60,000 bases of DNA from the NCBI GenBank assembly GCA_914767715.1, contig OU612070.1, positions 21,566,025 through 21,626,024 on the forward strand, in the 5' to 3' direction. Each line of letters starts with the position of its first letter. The stretch's first letter is position 1. The notes under the pieces are model-generated. The model searched no databases. It saw only the letters and a list, made by a program, of their open reading frames with translations, and was not told the origin of the DNA. Positions 24,006 to 36,300 of the stretch are shown here, piece after piece. The translations under genes and the position numbers were made by a program. This stretch comes from Membranipora membranacea. Taxonomy: Eukaryota; Bryozoa; Gymnolaemata; Cheilostomatida; Membraniporidae.

Positions 24006-24430
24006 TCACTGATTCAGTTCAACAGTACCTTCTTCCGGTGTGTGATGTTTTGAAATCCAGTTTTGGGAACTCAGTCTTTCTGCTTACACCATACCCTTTA
24101 AGAGAAAACACTGAATAAGCATTCATAAGTAACTGGAAACCTTAATTCATCGAACAGAATGTTTGATTTCTTAAGATACTGCAGGAAACACAAAAAATGA
24201 CAGATAATTACTTTGCAGTAAAAAGGCATCATGTCAAAATAAACTGTAGCAACCTTACCGATTTCTTTGGATGAGGCGAGATGTGTTTTAGTATTGTACC
24301 AAGCAGGAGCTGGCCCAGGAATAGGGGGCAGACGATTCCAGGCTGTAGCTGGTACTCTGTATTCGTTAATCAGCGGTGTCGTTACGAACCTATCATTATC
24401 AACTCCTGAAAGCTCGCCAAGCATCTTCAA
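24006..24430 (-). CDS. Small two-exon gene, unknown function
   Basis: Exons 24259-24430 (donor GTAAGG) and 24006-24079 (acceptor GTAAGCAG) join in phase 1 to about 81 residues. The protein starts MKMLGELSGVDN, passes through a Pro-rich WNRLPPIPGPAPAWYNTKTH, and ends PEEGTVELNQ. There is no signal peptide or TM segment. The clean donor/acceptor pair and the stop soon after the join support a real gene. An ATG two codons inside (24424) or an upstream exon is possible. I do not recognise the family. The WNR/Pro/WYNTKTH composition is reminiscent of small axonemal proteins, but that is only an impression. Confidence 0.5.
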
Positions 24431-25560
24431 TTATGATAAAAAACCTGATAAAACTTACTTTAAACAACATGATTAAACTTAGTTTTCAATAACCCGATTA
24501 ACCTCGTTATTAGGATGTTTTTTAAATAATGACACCAACCAAACTTAAAACTTCAAAACTTGTATCGGATGTGCAGTTTTATTTCCAAAATATGATGAAT
24601 GCAACAGATAGAATATTTGGATACACATGAGAGGATGGAACTAATCGTACAGTCTTCATATCATACCTGACTGTACATGGAAATCATAAATCCATATCTT
24701 TTGGGGAACTCCACCCTTGCTTTGTCCGCCTTCGTAATTATTTCCTTCCTTACAAATGAAATGTTGCAGAATAAGAGAGTTTGACAGCAGAAGGACTTCT
24801 CAAAACTTAAAAATTATTATTCCATTAGTGTGGTTGCTAGATGATCCATTTATGTAACCTTGTGTTGTCATAAAAATTAGAAAAGATAAAAAAGATAATT
24901 TCTGATTTGAACATGGACATAGCCTTACCATCTGTTGGCTGTTTCAACATTCTCCTGCACAAAGCGATGAGATCCATTATGCAGTGAGCCCATGGCGAAT
25001 TCACACATGTATGTATTACTCTTAGCAATCTAGTGTAAGGTCAACTCCGATGTTACAACTTTCTAAGAAATAATTCAGATAATCGCACTCTGTAAACAAT
25101 ACCACCAAACAATAGGCGTTGTGTAGGTCAGATTTGAGCTCAAATCTGAAGGTATCATTGAAGGTAAAATAAAAACGATTTAACTAAGAAGGTTGAAAAT
25201 TCTGGCTGCAAAATCACTACTTTTTTATCCTTTATAAGTGAATTTGAAAAAAAACCTTTGTAAATCAGAATGAATGTCATATTGTCAAATTGTTGTACAT
25301 TGCAAAGGCTCAAACCCACTAAAGTCACAAACCCGCCAACCCAACAGAAATGCCAAGTTGTTCTTTAATCTGATGCTGATTGGTGAGTATGATTTGCTGT
25401 GAGTAGTAGGTAAGTGCGTACAGATTATATAACACTGTGGGGAGTTGATTAAGAATGTTATAATTTTATGCTACGGATACTTATTGAGCATTTCCCATGT
25501 CATTTGACTCATTTTGTTCAACTTCCTAAGGTTGTTTATGTTCATCAAATTAACACCTTT
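24431..25560. other. Gene-poor stretch
   Basis: I see no supported gene. A 63-codon open frame at 24837-25028 (minus) includes a plausible GTAAGG donor after CAACAGATG, but no partner exon could be placed. Confidence 0.4.
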
Positions 25561-25592
25561 TCTGTGTACCAGTGTGTCCAGGTGGAAAAATC

Positions 25593-25665
25593 AACCTCTG
25601 ACGGGACTCGAACCCGCAATCCCCTGCTTAGGAGGCAGATACCTTATCCATTAGGCCACAGAGGC
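25593..25665 (-). tRNA. tRNA-Arg (anticodon CCU), third copy
   Basis: On the minus strand it is the same cloverleaf as 15019-15091, with AAGGTATCTGCC in place of AAGGCATCTGCC (a D-arm/anticodon junction change) and GTCAGAGG at the acceptor. The CCU anticodon and box B GGTTCGAGTCC are intact. Its flank CAAATTAACACCTTTTCTG matches the other copies. Confidence 0.9.
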
Positions 25666-25689
25666 TGCTATATGCTGTGCTGCTATTGA

Positions 25690-26030
25690 AAAAAAAAAGA
25701 CTACATGAGCTCATCACCGGTTATGGCTTCAAGCATTTATCTTTTTAAAAAGTGTCAATCACTAACGTCAATAATGTGTTATGTTAATCAGGGAAATTTC
25801 CATCAAGTTCAGTCAGCATGGATTTGCTGATTTACTGAGAAAGGATGTTCTCCAACCAAAGCTACAGTCTCCTGTTCCATTTTATCAGATGTCTCATCTA
25901 ACCAACATGTGACATTATCCAGCACTCTCGATCGATGCCTTTGATCATTCTAGTTCTGTTGTATCAGGTCTACCCATAGACTCAATATACTCACTAGACA
26001 GGCTAATGGCATTCATTACCGTCTCACTTA
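25690..26030 (-). pseudogene. Relic of last SLC5-like exon and 3' flank (copy 3)
   Basis: The minus strand shows RGLIQQN-like sequence interrupted by TAG (CAGAACTAGAATG), then TCWLDETSDKMEQETVALV and EHPFSVN before a TGA. The flank ACCGGTGATGAGCTCATGTAG leads to the third tRNA. Copies 2 and 3 share NVTCW, MEQETVAL and EHPFS against NGTCW, MEHETVAL and EYSFS in the functional gene, so they have a common intermediate. Confidence 0.7.
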
Positions 26031-26616
26031 AATACACGACATGATGTAATTAGTCTGTGCAGGGAGTCATGGTTTATTATATTTCCATGTAAAAATAATG
26101 TAAAAAATAAGGGGTACTGGGCACGATATCAGCCCCTGTCCAGCCCCTTGTTATTCAAACACACACAAAATTGCGGAGTGTGTGTAAAAGACATTTCCAC
26201 ACAAGATGGTATTAATAAATGCCCCTTAGGCAAATCTAGACTGAGAAATTTGTATATGATAAATAATTACAATCATAAGCCAATAAACATTGAAATGAGT
26301 ACGGCCATTTACTCTCAGCGCTTCCATCACTACAATTCAAACTAAAGCATAGCATAACATGACATTTTGTTTCCATAAAGCTGCATACATGCAGTTTTCG
26401 CACATTTTAAACTTTGTGTCATGATTGTGAAAAACAACAACCTAAAATATGCTTTGGGAAGCTTTGACAAACTCAAACACATCTGTGGATGTTATTGAGT
26501 TTAAAGACCTCTCAAGATTAAACATTTACAGTGTGAGGCAGTATTGAAGAAGAGCTTGTTTGAGAGTTTCTATGTTTCTTTTTTGTTCTCGTATATTCCT
26601 CGCTGCTTGTAAGTAA

Positions 26617-29600
26617 CTATGAGCTGGTTTGGTTTGTTCCTGAGGAGGAATCAATCTTTCGTTTCTTCTTTTTCACAAGCTCATCCTGTGGAGTTTGTTC
26701 TGCTAAAGGAGCAGCAGCTACAGAACTCTGATTCTTCTTTGCTACTAGTATTACAGCGGCAGCTATTAGAACAAGCACCACTATCAAAACAATGGCTGCT
26801 GTATAACCTTTGCTTTTGCCTATTGCAACTGAAAAGAAATTGAATTCATGAATCAGCTTGTTATTGTTACATACATTACTTTGTATTTCAAATAAAGGTG
26901 TCCTTTTTATGTTGATATTGATGTTTATTTGATATTCAAATATCACTAGGTGAATATATGGAATATAGGAAACCCAACAAGAGCTGTCAATGACTGTTAA
27001 AAAGCGACACATACTTTGGATTTCTCTCATTAAGTTATTCCCATGTACCATCGGGGTGGGGTCGTATAAGCTATAGTTCCATTAATCAGGGTGGTTGATT
27101 CGAATATTATCTCACATTAGCTCAAGTTACACCTTAGTGAATAAGGGATAGTAATTATTTCAAGGCTGTGCAGAATGGTGAAGTTTTCCTTTGACTGAAT
27201 ACTTAATCGGATGAATTATTGACATCAAGTTGACAGCTCTAGTTACATCAAAAGCAAATTCTGTTTTGATTCAACTAACTAACCTTTCAGGCATTCGATG
27301 CCTTCGATACCACTCCATTCAGGTTCCTCTTTTGCCTGCACAACAGTAGCGCACACTACTGTATTCTTCTCGGGATTCACAAGTACATAGCCATTATTGC
27401 ACTTATAAGTTACATTAACTTTTCCTGGTAGAGTTAAGTTGTAGTCTCTTAAGTAGAGGAGAGTGTAAGATGCCGCATGCACATCAGGGATGGCTTTCAC
27501 ATCACATATGGCAGCTAAAGTAAATAAATACAAATACAGAGATGAGACTTTATAACATAATACACACACCATTTATATATACCAATAAGTTCAATACATT
27601 ATTCACCAGTAATGTCTTATATATTTTTTGATAGCAGCTGGAGACCCAAATAGCTGGTTATAGTTGAATAAGACCTAGTGTATAAAAAGAAGTTAATGCC
27701 TCAGGTTTAAACTTAGAAACAATTAAACCGTAATTGAACAAATATACTTGCATCACTACAAACTATACTCTGTCTGTCAACGTACCTTGAAACTTAATTA
27801 CATTTATTTGGCTTGCAATTTGTTAATATATAATTGATATCGATATCAATATAGTCGTTTACACCATAAATAGCACACCTTGGTAACAACTGGGCTGAAA
27901 CATGATGTACTGTGGTCTGGTTTCCATCTGGTCAGGTTCCCCCATGTCATATAAATTGCTCAGAAGGGATCAGAGTTGGAATGCAGAGCATTTGGTTACA
28001 TCCAAGTCAAATTCTGTTTTGAGCCAACTAACTAACCTCTCTGACATTCAATTCCATCGATACCACTCCACTCAGGTTTGAGCTTGACACCATCTGACTG
28101 TACGACAGTAGCGCACACTACGGTATTCTTCTCAGGACTCACAAGCTCATAGCCCTCATCGCACCTATAGGTTACATTCACTCTTCCTGGTAGAGCTAAC
28201 TTATAGCTGTTTGAATAGTGGAGTGTGTAAGATGCCGCAGTCAAATCAGGAATGGCTTTCACGTCGCAGAAGACAGCTTAAGGAAAGAAAATACATATAC
28301 AGAAGTCAGACTTTGTAACATAATCCAAACATCATTTATAGATATCAATAGCTCAGTAGTTTTTTCAACAGTGATGTCCTATATATTTAGTGATAGCAGC
28401 TGGTAGTCCTATTAAGTTATTAATCGCGTTTGTAACTATTGAGTTTAATCAATGTTTTTTTGTCATCTGGTTGTGATCCTCAACCACATATCAATTGCTC
28501 AAAAGTCATCAGAGTTGGTGGAGAGGGCAAGTGGCCTCATCCAAACAAAAATTTGTTTTAATTCTATGCACTTACCTCTCTGACATTTGATGTCAATGGT
28601 AGAGCTCCATTCAGCTGTGAGAAGGACAAAAGGTTTACGATATATCTCCTTCACTGCAGTAGCACACCCTACTGAATTGTTCTCAGGATTTGCAAGTACA
28701 TAGCCAGTATTGCATGTATAGATTACATTAACTTTTCCTGGTAGAGCTAGATTATAGCTGTTTGAAAAGTGGATTGTGTGAGTCGCCGCAGTTAAACGAG
28801 GAATGGCATTCACATCACAGATGACAGCTAAATGAAATATAATAACAAACATCAGACTTTATTTTAACAGACCTACCATATAATCTTAAACTGAGGCGGA
28901 TCATAACCAAAACATTTTCAACCAGTCGAGCCATGTCAGTTTCTTTTTACCATCTATAGTCCTATGGTTAGTTGTTATCCAGTTTGAGGAAAGTCAATGA
29001 AACACATTGAACATGAGATTCTGTTTAATACTACTAATATTCAGGCAATTCACAATGAAATATACTCTGTCAACAAACCTTGGAACTTCATCAGAAAGGG
29101 TGGTCTTGTATCAGCTATTCTTAATTCAAAAAAGCCATAGACAAAATCACACTTCATACTCGTTGGCAAGGACTGCTTTGATGTGTAGAATGGACCAGCA
29201 GCGACTCCATTTGGTTGTATTCCCTCAACAAATAAATAGTGATCGGGAGCTAACTGAGTTGACGGAGAGAGCAGAGTGAAAGTCATATATAGCTCATTAG
29301 GTAATCTTTCACACTGAATTTTTAAACCATATTTAAGGGGGTTGTCATTTGGTGGCTGTTCCGGATAATTGAAGCTCGACATCACACCATCAAGGTATAA
29401 AGGTCCATCATTGTAACCATTAATATCCTCAACAAACACTAAAATTTTGGTAAAAGTAATGAGGGATGTGAAGTCATTCTTCAGCTCACTAGCAGGTATG
29501 AGTACAACAAGAAAGCCATGTTTCTGCTTCAATTGGCTCAATATTGGTCCATCCTGCTACAGGTAATAAAAAGTGGAAAAGCAATTTCAAATTGATGAAA

Positions 29601-30799
29601 TTCAAAGTTACAGAGCAACTTTAATTGATAAAAACCTAATTTTGAATGAATTGTAGCGCCTGTGGAGTCTAGTCTACAAAAATTGATTATCCAACTTGCC
29701 CTAATCATTCAATGATGTTCAAAAGTAACCTTTACTTCTTTCACAAGAAGCCCGCAAACAATTCAATGTGAATAAAAAGTGAAAGATTATGTTGGTTAAT
29801 AAATTCCTAAAAAGACGTTAGCATTTTGTGTTGTTGTGTTTGTGTTCTAATAGACAGTGATATAATAAAATATGCTATAATCATAGACTTAATAATAAAC
29901 CTAGACAGGACACTAAATAGTGCATTTGCATTGAGGCACAGAGGCATTTAATTGTCGGCAGCGTGACAACATTGGAAGGTGTAGAAGCAATGACTCTATC
30001 AGAGATTTACTTTCCACAATCCAGTTTTTTTGTCAACAACTCAATTAATATTGATCGGATTTGGAATTTGAAAATTACAATAGATTAAGCAGCTCCACCT
30101 GAACAGTTTGATAGAAATTTAAGGCAGAAAAACTTTTTGGAGAAGAAATAACATCAAGTTTATGACAAGATGCTGGTGATTCTAAAGCAATTTTCAAATT
30201 CAAAAATCCAATCAAAATTGATTGAGTTATGAGCAAAAACCTGTATTTTGACAGTAAATAAATGATAACACCAATGCTACTACACATTCCAATGCCGTTA
30301 CGTCGCCCACAATAAAGTGCCTCACTTCAGCTGTCTATAGTGTTCTGTCTATTATTAAGTCTATGGCTATAATTGATATAATTTGATTGATTTGTAAGAT
30401 ATCATGATCAGTACCTTTGTAGTAACTGAGTGTCACTGATTCTGGTAGTGCAGACTTCAGGATGAATCTTATTTCATCATCAACTAACTCAACCAGAGTA
30501 TCCCTCACTGATTTGTTCACACAGTATGATTTGCTGTTGATTGTTAGATCTGCTGCTCCTCCACAGTTGTCCTGCGTACTGATACCAGGTATGCTGTATC
30601 TACCTGTTTTATTTCTGCGGAGTAGAGTGAAGTTCCTCAGAGTAAGATCACATTTATCTCCAAACTCGATAGAGCCACTCAGTCCTGCTTGTTCTGTGTT
30701 GGTCCCTTTACAGATATGTTGAGTACGTGGTAGAAGTTGGCATTCTGTTCCACTAGTTGCTATAGTCAGTATCACCAGCAGAAACAAGGGATACCCCAT
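26617..30799 (-). CDS. CUB/sushi type I membrane receptor, paralog B
   Basis: Six exons, all junctions phase 1: 30415-30799, 29079-29438, 28576-28827, 28037-28276, 27284-27514 and 26617-26828, total 1,680 nt, 559 residues. Domains: signal peptide (MGYPLFLLVILTIATSG); an N-terminal domain with paired Cys (NCGGAADLTI, SYCVN) that I do not recognise; a CUB-like domain (GVMSSFNYPEQPP, ELYMTFTLLSPSTQLAP, DHYLFVEG); three sushi domains, one per exon, each ending WSG.-.IEC or WSSTIDIKC; TM helix (AAIVLIVVLVLIAAAVILVA); Lys-rich tail ending GTNQTSS. An in-frame ATG four codons upstream (30811) is an alternative start. An extracellular ligand-binding or adhesion role is inferred from the modules. It lies head to head with the larger sushi receptor across 2.6 kb. 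Confidence 0.8.
29867..30373. mobile_element. Non-autonomous inverted-repeat transposon in paralog B intron 1
   Basis: The ends are imperfectly inverted. CATAGACTTAATAATA near 29882 and its complement near 30350 lie within roughly 60 bases of similarity that extends to the CACTATAGACAG and TGAGGCA blocks. TGATATAAT occurs on both sides (29858-29866 and 30374-30382), consistent with a 9-bp target duplication. Paralog A has the same flank with a single TGATATAAT and no insert (near 20616). There is no ORF of note inside. Confidence 0.75.
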
Positions 30800-33371
30800 T
30801 TTAACAAACAAGGTAATCTACAAAAGTAAGAGATCTGTCAGATAGTTACCTATCAAATTCTGATCAATAAACTGAGTATTGTGATAATACTAATACTTTT
30901 AGCAAATAATATAGCAACGTCATTTTATCCAAAGTTGCTGACAGGCAATTTATAAAGTTTCGGTTTTCCATTCATAGCCAAAAAGGCACTTACCCTTACA
31001 GTTCAATTTGAAAAGTGAGATAATTTAATTACCTCCATTTTATAAGGAAAAGGTATACAGTCATAATCGTTAAGAAAAGCAGTCTAGATGATAATTCATG
31101 ATCTCTCCAGCTTCAGATCACAGGCTTCCCGATGGTCACACTCTCTCTTATAGCATCAGCTCACAAAAAGTGAATTTTAAGTATCCCAATACGTACACAC
31201 TGCTGGCTACTTCTTCTTTGAAGCCTTATCAAAAGTGCTTGACATTATGGTTTTGCATTGACTGATGAAGTGACGCGGTGAACAATCAAACTCAGTTCAA
31301 AAATTTCAGTTGTCCTACTGAATGAACCGTCCTTAGCTTAGAATATTCTTAGTAAGATGCCTGAAAACTTGAGTATGTTAACTTTCATATTTCATTATTT
31401 ATGAATACATAATAATTTTAAAATTTGCATAGTTTTGAAAAATTTTCAAACTAACTGACCTCTAGGCTATTAAAGGGAATTCATACAATTCAAGCAGATT
31501 GAAAGTGGTGAACATCATCCTCTGCCAGACCTAAAGGACAAGAAGATTTGGAATGAAATACTTTGCTGTTAACTGAGGCTTTTTATTGTTATTGTATAAA
31601 ACACTTGAAGAAGACATGGTTTTAAAAAAAACCGATTTTATTTGGTTTTCGAATTGTTTCCTCTTTCCTTTTGTAGGTATTGGCTCAATCAATACATGGC
31701 ACAGCCTTAGAACTTATTTCATTTATTCCTCAATTCCTCAACAAAATCATAGTGGCTCTGGAGATCTTGCCTAGGCATGTAAATTGCTAACAAACCACAA
31801 AACAGTCTAGTAAGCTAATTACTGCCCCTGCCCAAGCACCATGAGTTCAAGTTCCAATATAAGTAACAGTCAGGGGAAATGAGGCCATCCCATGTATTGA
31901 CTTATATTCAACATTGGCCTATAGTGACATCAAGAGATGACCCTTACAGCGGATTCACCCCACAGATTGGTAAGACCAGACACTAGAGGAAATCTCAAGG
32001 CTTAGGATGAAGAAGATTTTCAGAGATCAGCTCATATATCAAGGCTGCAACTTCCGCATCACAACAGCAACAAGTGTTTCTAAAATTAACTTTCCACCCT
32101 ACCTCCCTATAGTCATTTATGTTTCGTGCATCCTAATCATGCAAGTTCCCCACCTGCCAAACATCACACTTGCCGTTGATCGATGATTCATTCTTTGGAG
32201 CGCTTGTGGGCCCACACCAGATGGTTAGGGATAGCGACTCCTGTATCATTTTTGGTGTTAATAGGTAGGAAAGTTGGGGAGTCTGTCACCCTAGTCTCTG
32301 GACTATCCTGCTGCTCCCTTGCTTTTCCATTCTGTTTATCTTATTCATTTTATATCTTTTATTTATCAAATTTTCCCATATATATCCAACATACTATTTG
32401 AGCATCGAAAAACGAAAAGTTAATAGAACATTGTTTATCAGTATACAATAGAAACAAAATATGTAAGCCAAAAAAAGCTGAAAGTTTTGTGAATGGACGT
32501 CCCTTGGGCACATATAGGGTGTCTGAAAGTTAAGTAGACACTAAATTAAGTTTAATAAAAGTATATCTATATATATATTCCATTTTGCCAGTGTTGGAAT
32601 TGCCCCCCTCTACTGACATGCCGGCAAAATGGATCAAAGTTGATCCAAGTACACACTGATTTGAGGTATTGATGAACATATATTATGATGTATTTTGTAT
32701 GCCGCCAGGCAAAAAAGGGAGTATAAACTAGATTAAATGGTGTATTCATACACCACTGCACAATTCCTGTCTTCTCTCAATTTATGCTCAACTCTGAAAT
32801 AAAATAGAAGATGTTATAATGTGTGCTTATAAAATACCTTGATGCCAAGAAGAATGATATCAATGAAGCAGGTAAAACTTTGGGGGGCATCCTTTAAAGT
32901 TCATACCAATTAATTCTACAATAGCTCATTTGCTGTAATTTACTGTACCAAAAAACATAAATCTATGAGTAAATATCAAATGTTTTATAGATCAGCACAT
33001 TAAATTTCACACTATTACAACATCTTCAATGTCTTGCTGACTCTTGATGCTTGTTATGCAACATTGTGATTTTTTCTTTGGGTAAAAGAAGTTATGAATT
33101 TTTCAAATTCATTTGGCACCTCCATAGATATCAGCAGCAGAAGCGGATTTTTCATTGCTGTCGTATTTTGTGGATGTAATCGACTCTCAGGAAAGGATTA
33201 GCCTGCCCAGGCTCGGTAAGGATATTGTGTGGTTATTGAAATTCATTCTAGATCAAGTTGTCCAACTATTTATCTTGACAATCTTAATGAAACAGCAAGT
33301 TATCCAACTCTAATAAAACATGTGTGATTTTTTATTGTATAGCCTTAACTACATAGATTTCATTTGTTAGG
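30800..33371. other. Divergent intergenic region between paralog B and the large receptor
   Basis: The first 600 bases are the duplicated 5' flank of the CUB/sushi genes. An interspersed repeat copy lies at 32030-32400. A GC-richer block near 32589-32660 (ATTGCCCCCCTCTACTGACA) resembles 55824-55860 and 45569-45618. I see no coding exon. A 5' untranslated exon of the receptor near 33130-33220 is possible but unsupported. Confidence 0.45.
32030..32400 (+). repeat. Interspersed repeat, copy 2
   Basis: It is the partner of 15880-16320 in the same orientation: AGATCAGCTCATATATCA, ACAGCAACAAGTG, GATCGATGATTCATT, CTTGTGGGC and GCGACTCC blocks, then a T-rich tail with TATATAT. Confidence 0.55.
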
Positions 33372-36300
33372 ATGATGTGTGCACTTGGCAGAACACTGCT
33401 TATCTGTGCTATAATTCTGGACCTTGGAGTAGACCATGTGTTAGCTGCCCCACTCGTTACTGAACCATGTAAGTATACTACTGAAAAGCAAAACATAGCT
33501 CTGAGTAGTCTGAGGTTTTCCATATGGATTTACTAGATATGGCGCATTGGCAAACTCAAACTTCCAGTTATTCAGGCGTAGAAACGAATATGCAATATGC
33601 AATATGCAATATGCAATATGCAATATGCAGTATACAAAGATGAGACGCAGCATGAAGTATTCAGTCTTATTTGTAGGGTTCATGACATCAGACACACATC
33701 ACACATACACCAGTATTATGCCCATCTGATAATCTGACAATGTTGTCCTTAATGCAAAACTGTTTTCTTGGATTTTTTAGTCAGCTGTTGCACTCCAGAT
33801 CTGACGTGTAACTTTATAAGGTATGAGAACAGAAGGATAAGAGATTCAGCAGTTCACGCTGTTATTCCCACAACAGCAGGCCTTGAAGAGTGTGTAATGA
33901 CATGTATCCAGTATACAGCTTTCACCTGCCTCTCTGCTTCATACTCGTTAACTACTTCTGTGAGTCTATAACTTTATTGCATTGAATTCCATATCTGGAA
34001 TAGCATCATTAGCTTTCTTTTGCAAAACAAAGGGCTTGCAAAAATAGCCAGTACCTAGTAGCAATCAAGAATAATGCCCTAATCATCGACACTGTATGGG
34101 GTATAATTACTGTTTGCAATTTTGTAAACAAGACAATTTCTCAGGCTAATTATTCATGCTACTAGGGACAGCCAATCAGATAACAGTCAGATGGGTCCCT
34201 GTGTTTAGTGTCCTAACCGCATAACGCCATGATACTATTTCCATTCTAAGAGAAGAATCTAATTCAGTGCTTTATTGTTTTGATTATTCGAGCTTCATAA
34301 TACAATGAAAGCTTCTAGTTGATAATGTTAGATTTGAAAGTGGTTGTCTACACTCTAGATGAGTAAACTAATCTCCGGAGGAAATAATGGCTAGGATAAG
34401 TGAAATCTAATGCCAGCCAGCATCTACTCCTACCCCTAAGGTGTATAGCTAAGTACTACAACATGTGATTTTACTTTTAAGAGAAATAACTTCCGCAATC
34501 CTGGTTATCCCGGTATAATCGAGCAACACAAAACGGGAGGTGAATTCAACTGCTTTCAGCATATTGGGCAAAATAATTTATTTACTTTTTCCAGACAAAC
34601 CAAAATTTTGAAACAAGTAATGATTAGCCTACCAGACATGTGAACACATATTTAAAAATGGGTCATATTTTATTATCCAAAATCATACAAAGTATTTATT
34701 TGCTCATGATGTTATCATCCAAAAACTTTGCTCAATTATGGGTAGGTAATTAATTGACTTTACATTTCCATTTAGGAATGCGGATTGTCTAGGAATAATC
34801 TGCAGAGTTCAGGAACATCGCTTACATCGGACACTGAGTGGAACTACTTTAATATGGACAGAGGATCTTGTGGCCCTGTGAACTGCTCTTCACTGCAAAT
34901 TAACAGTTAGTCGTAACTTTGCTTTGAGTAAAAACTTAATCATAAAAGAGTCATGTTATGTCGCGGCTATTTCTCATTCAGCTGAGTCAAGTCACAAATA
35001 TCATCGAGCCATGTCATATCATGGAATAGCCTAGCTGAGACAGTTACAAACAAGTAAATATCTCAGCAGTTGTTGACCACACAGCTTGATATTGTCAGAT
35101 CCAGTTTGTCCACAAGCTGAGAAATTTGGGGTGTCACACTAGTTTTTATCATAGCAGTTTTACGTTCTACCTGATTTCTGAGAGTAAATATCTTATTGCA
35201 GTTCAGCAGGCTTAAGGCCTAGCCTTATTCATGGTATAGTATTTCTCACTAAGTCTTTACTTGTGGTTTTACTCGACTCTAAATGACTTGACTCAAGGGT
35301 CAATTTATCCCAACTCTGATTGAGGCCATATATGTCAATATATTGACTGACAGACACGAATACAATTCTATGTAAATCAGATGTCGGCGATGCAAATAAT
35401 CTCAATTACCTGAATTTTGATGTTGGCTTCAAAATTGAGGCTACAATGACCACAGCAAACTTGCCCTCTCTTGGGGCCTAACCACAACCTATCCAAAGTT
35501 ACCCATCGCAATCTATTATGATCTATTACGATCTAGAACCGCCAAGTATGCCAACAGCTTTTTTTGTCAAACATGCTATGTAGTTTTGTGTCACAGTAAA
35601 CTTTTGAAAATTTTCCTTTTATTCATTTAACAACTACTCCATTATAAACCTCAGGGATTCTGCGAGAGTTTCGATAACATTAACTTATCTTATCTTTATC
35701 TTTTTCTCTGTGCTTTCATAGATGGATATGTTGCACCAGCTGGAGAGGTATCTTACAACTCAACAGTTGCAGTAACTTGTCAAACAGGATATGAGCTCAA
35801 TGGACAGCCTAGTCTCACCTGCATAGATGCAGGTGGGTTAATATCTATTTAGTCGATATATTATTTTATCTAATCCTCTAACTATTCAAGAAATTATTAT
35901 ATATTCCACAACAAGGCTATTGTTAGGAGATATCTGTCCTTTGTGGTAATGTGTCCAGCCAAATGGGAACATTAGCTGGATTTCACTCCTTTTGAGGACA
36001 TCCCATTCATAATTCATTATTCTGTATTATAGACTAAACATAATACAGTGCCATACATTCCCCCAACGTAATTTCTTTAGCATTTTCTGAAAACATCCGT
36101 CCAGGTTGATATTGTCTGCCAAATAAAATTATATATGCATATATGTATATATATTACTTAAATTATTATATTGGCAGGTTTCATTGAAATTTGTACTCAA
36201 AAGTGTTTGCTGACATATAACAATTTTCTTTTCAGATACCTGGAATTATCCTACTCCTACATGTGACACCATCACTTGTAGTTCTATTCCAACATTCTCT

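Noticed and set aside
29439-29553. Upstream extension of the paralog B CUB exon, open to 29541 and beyond
   Set aside because: No acceptor there gives phase 1 without a stop. The acceptor at 29439-29440 gives phase 1, is conserved in paralog A, and makes the gene sum to a multiple of three.
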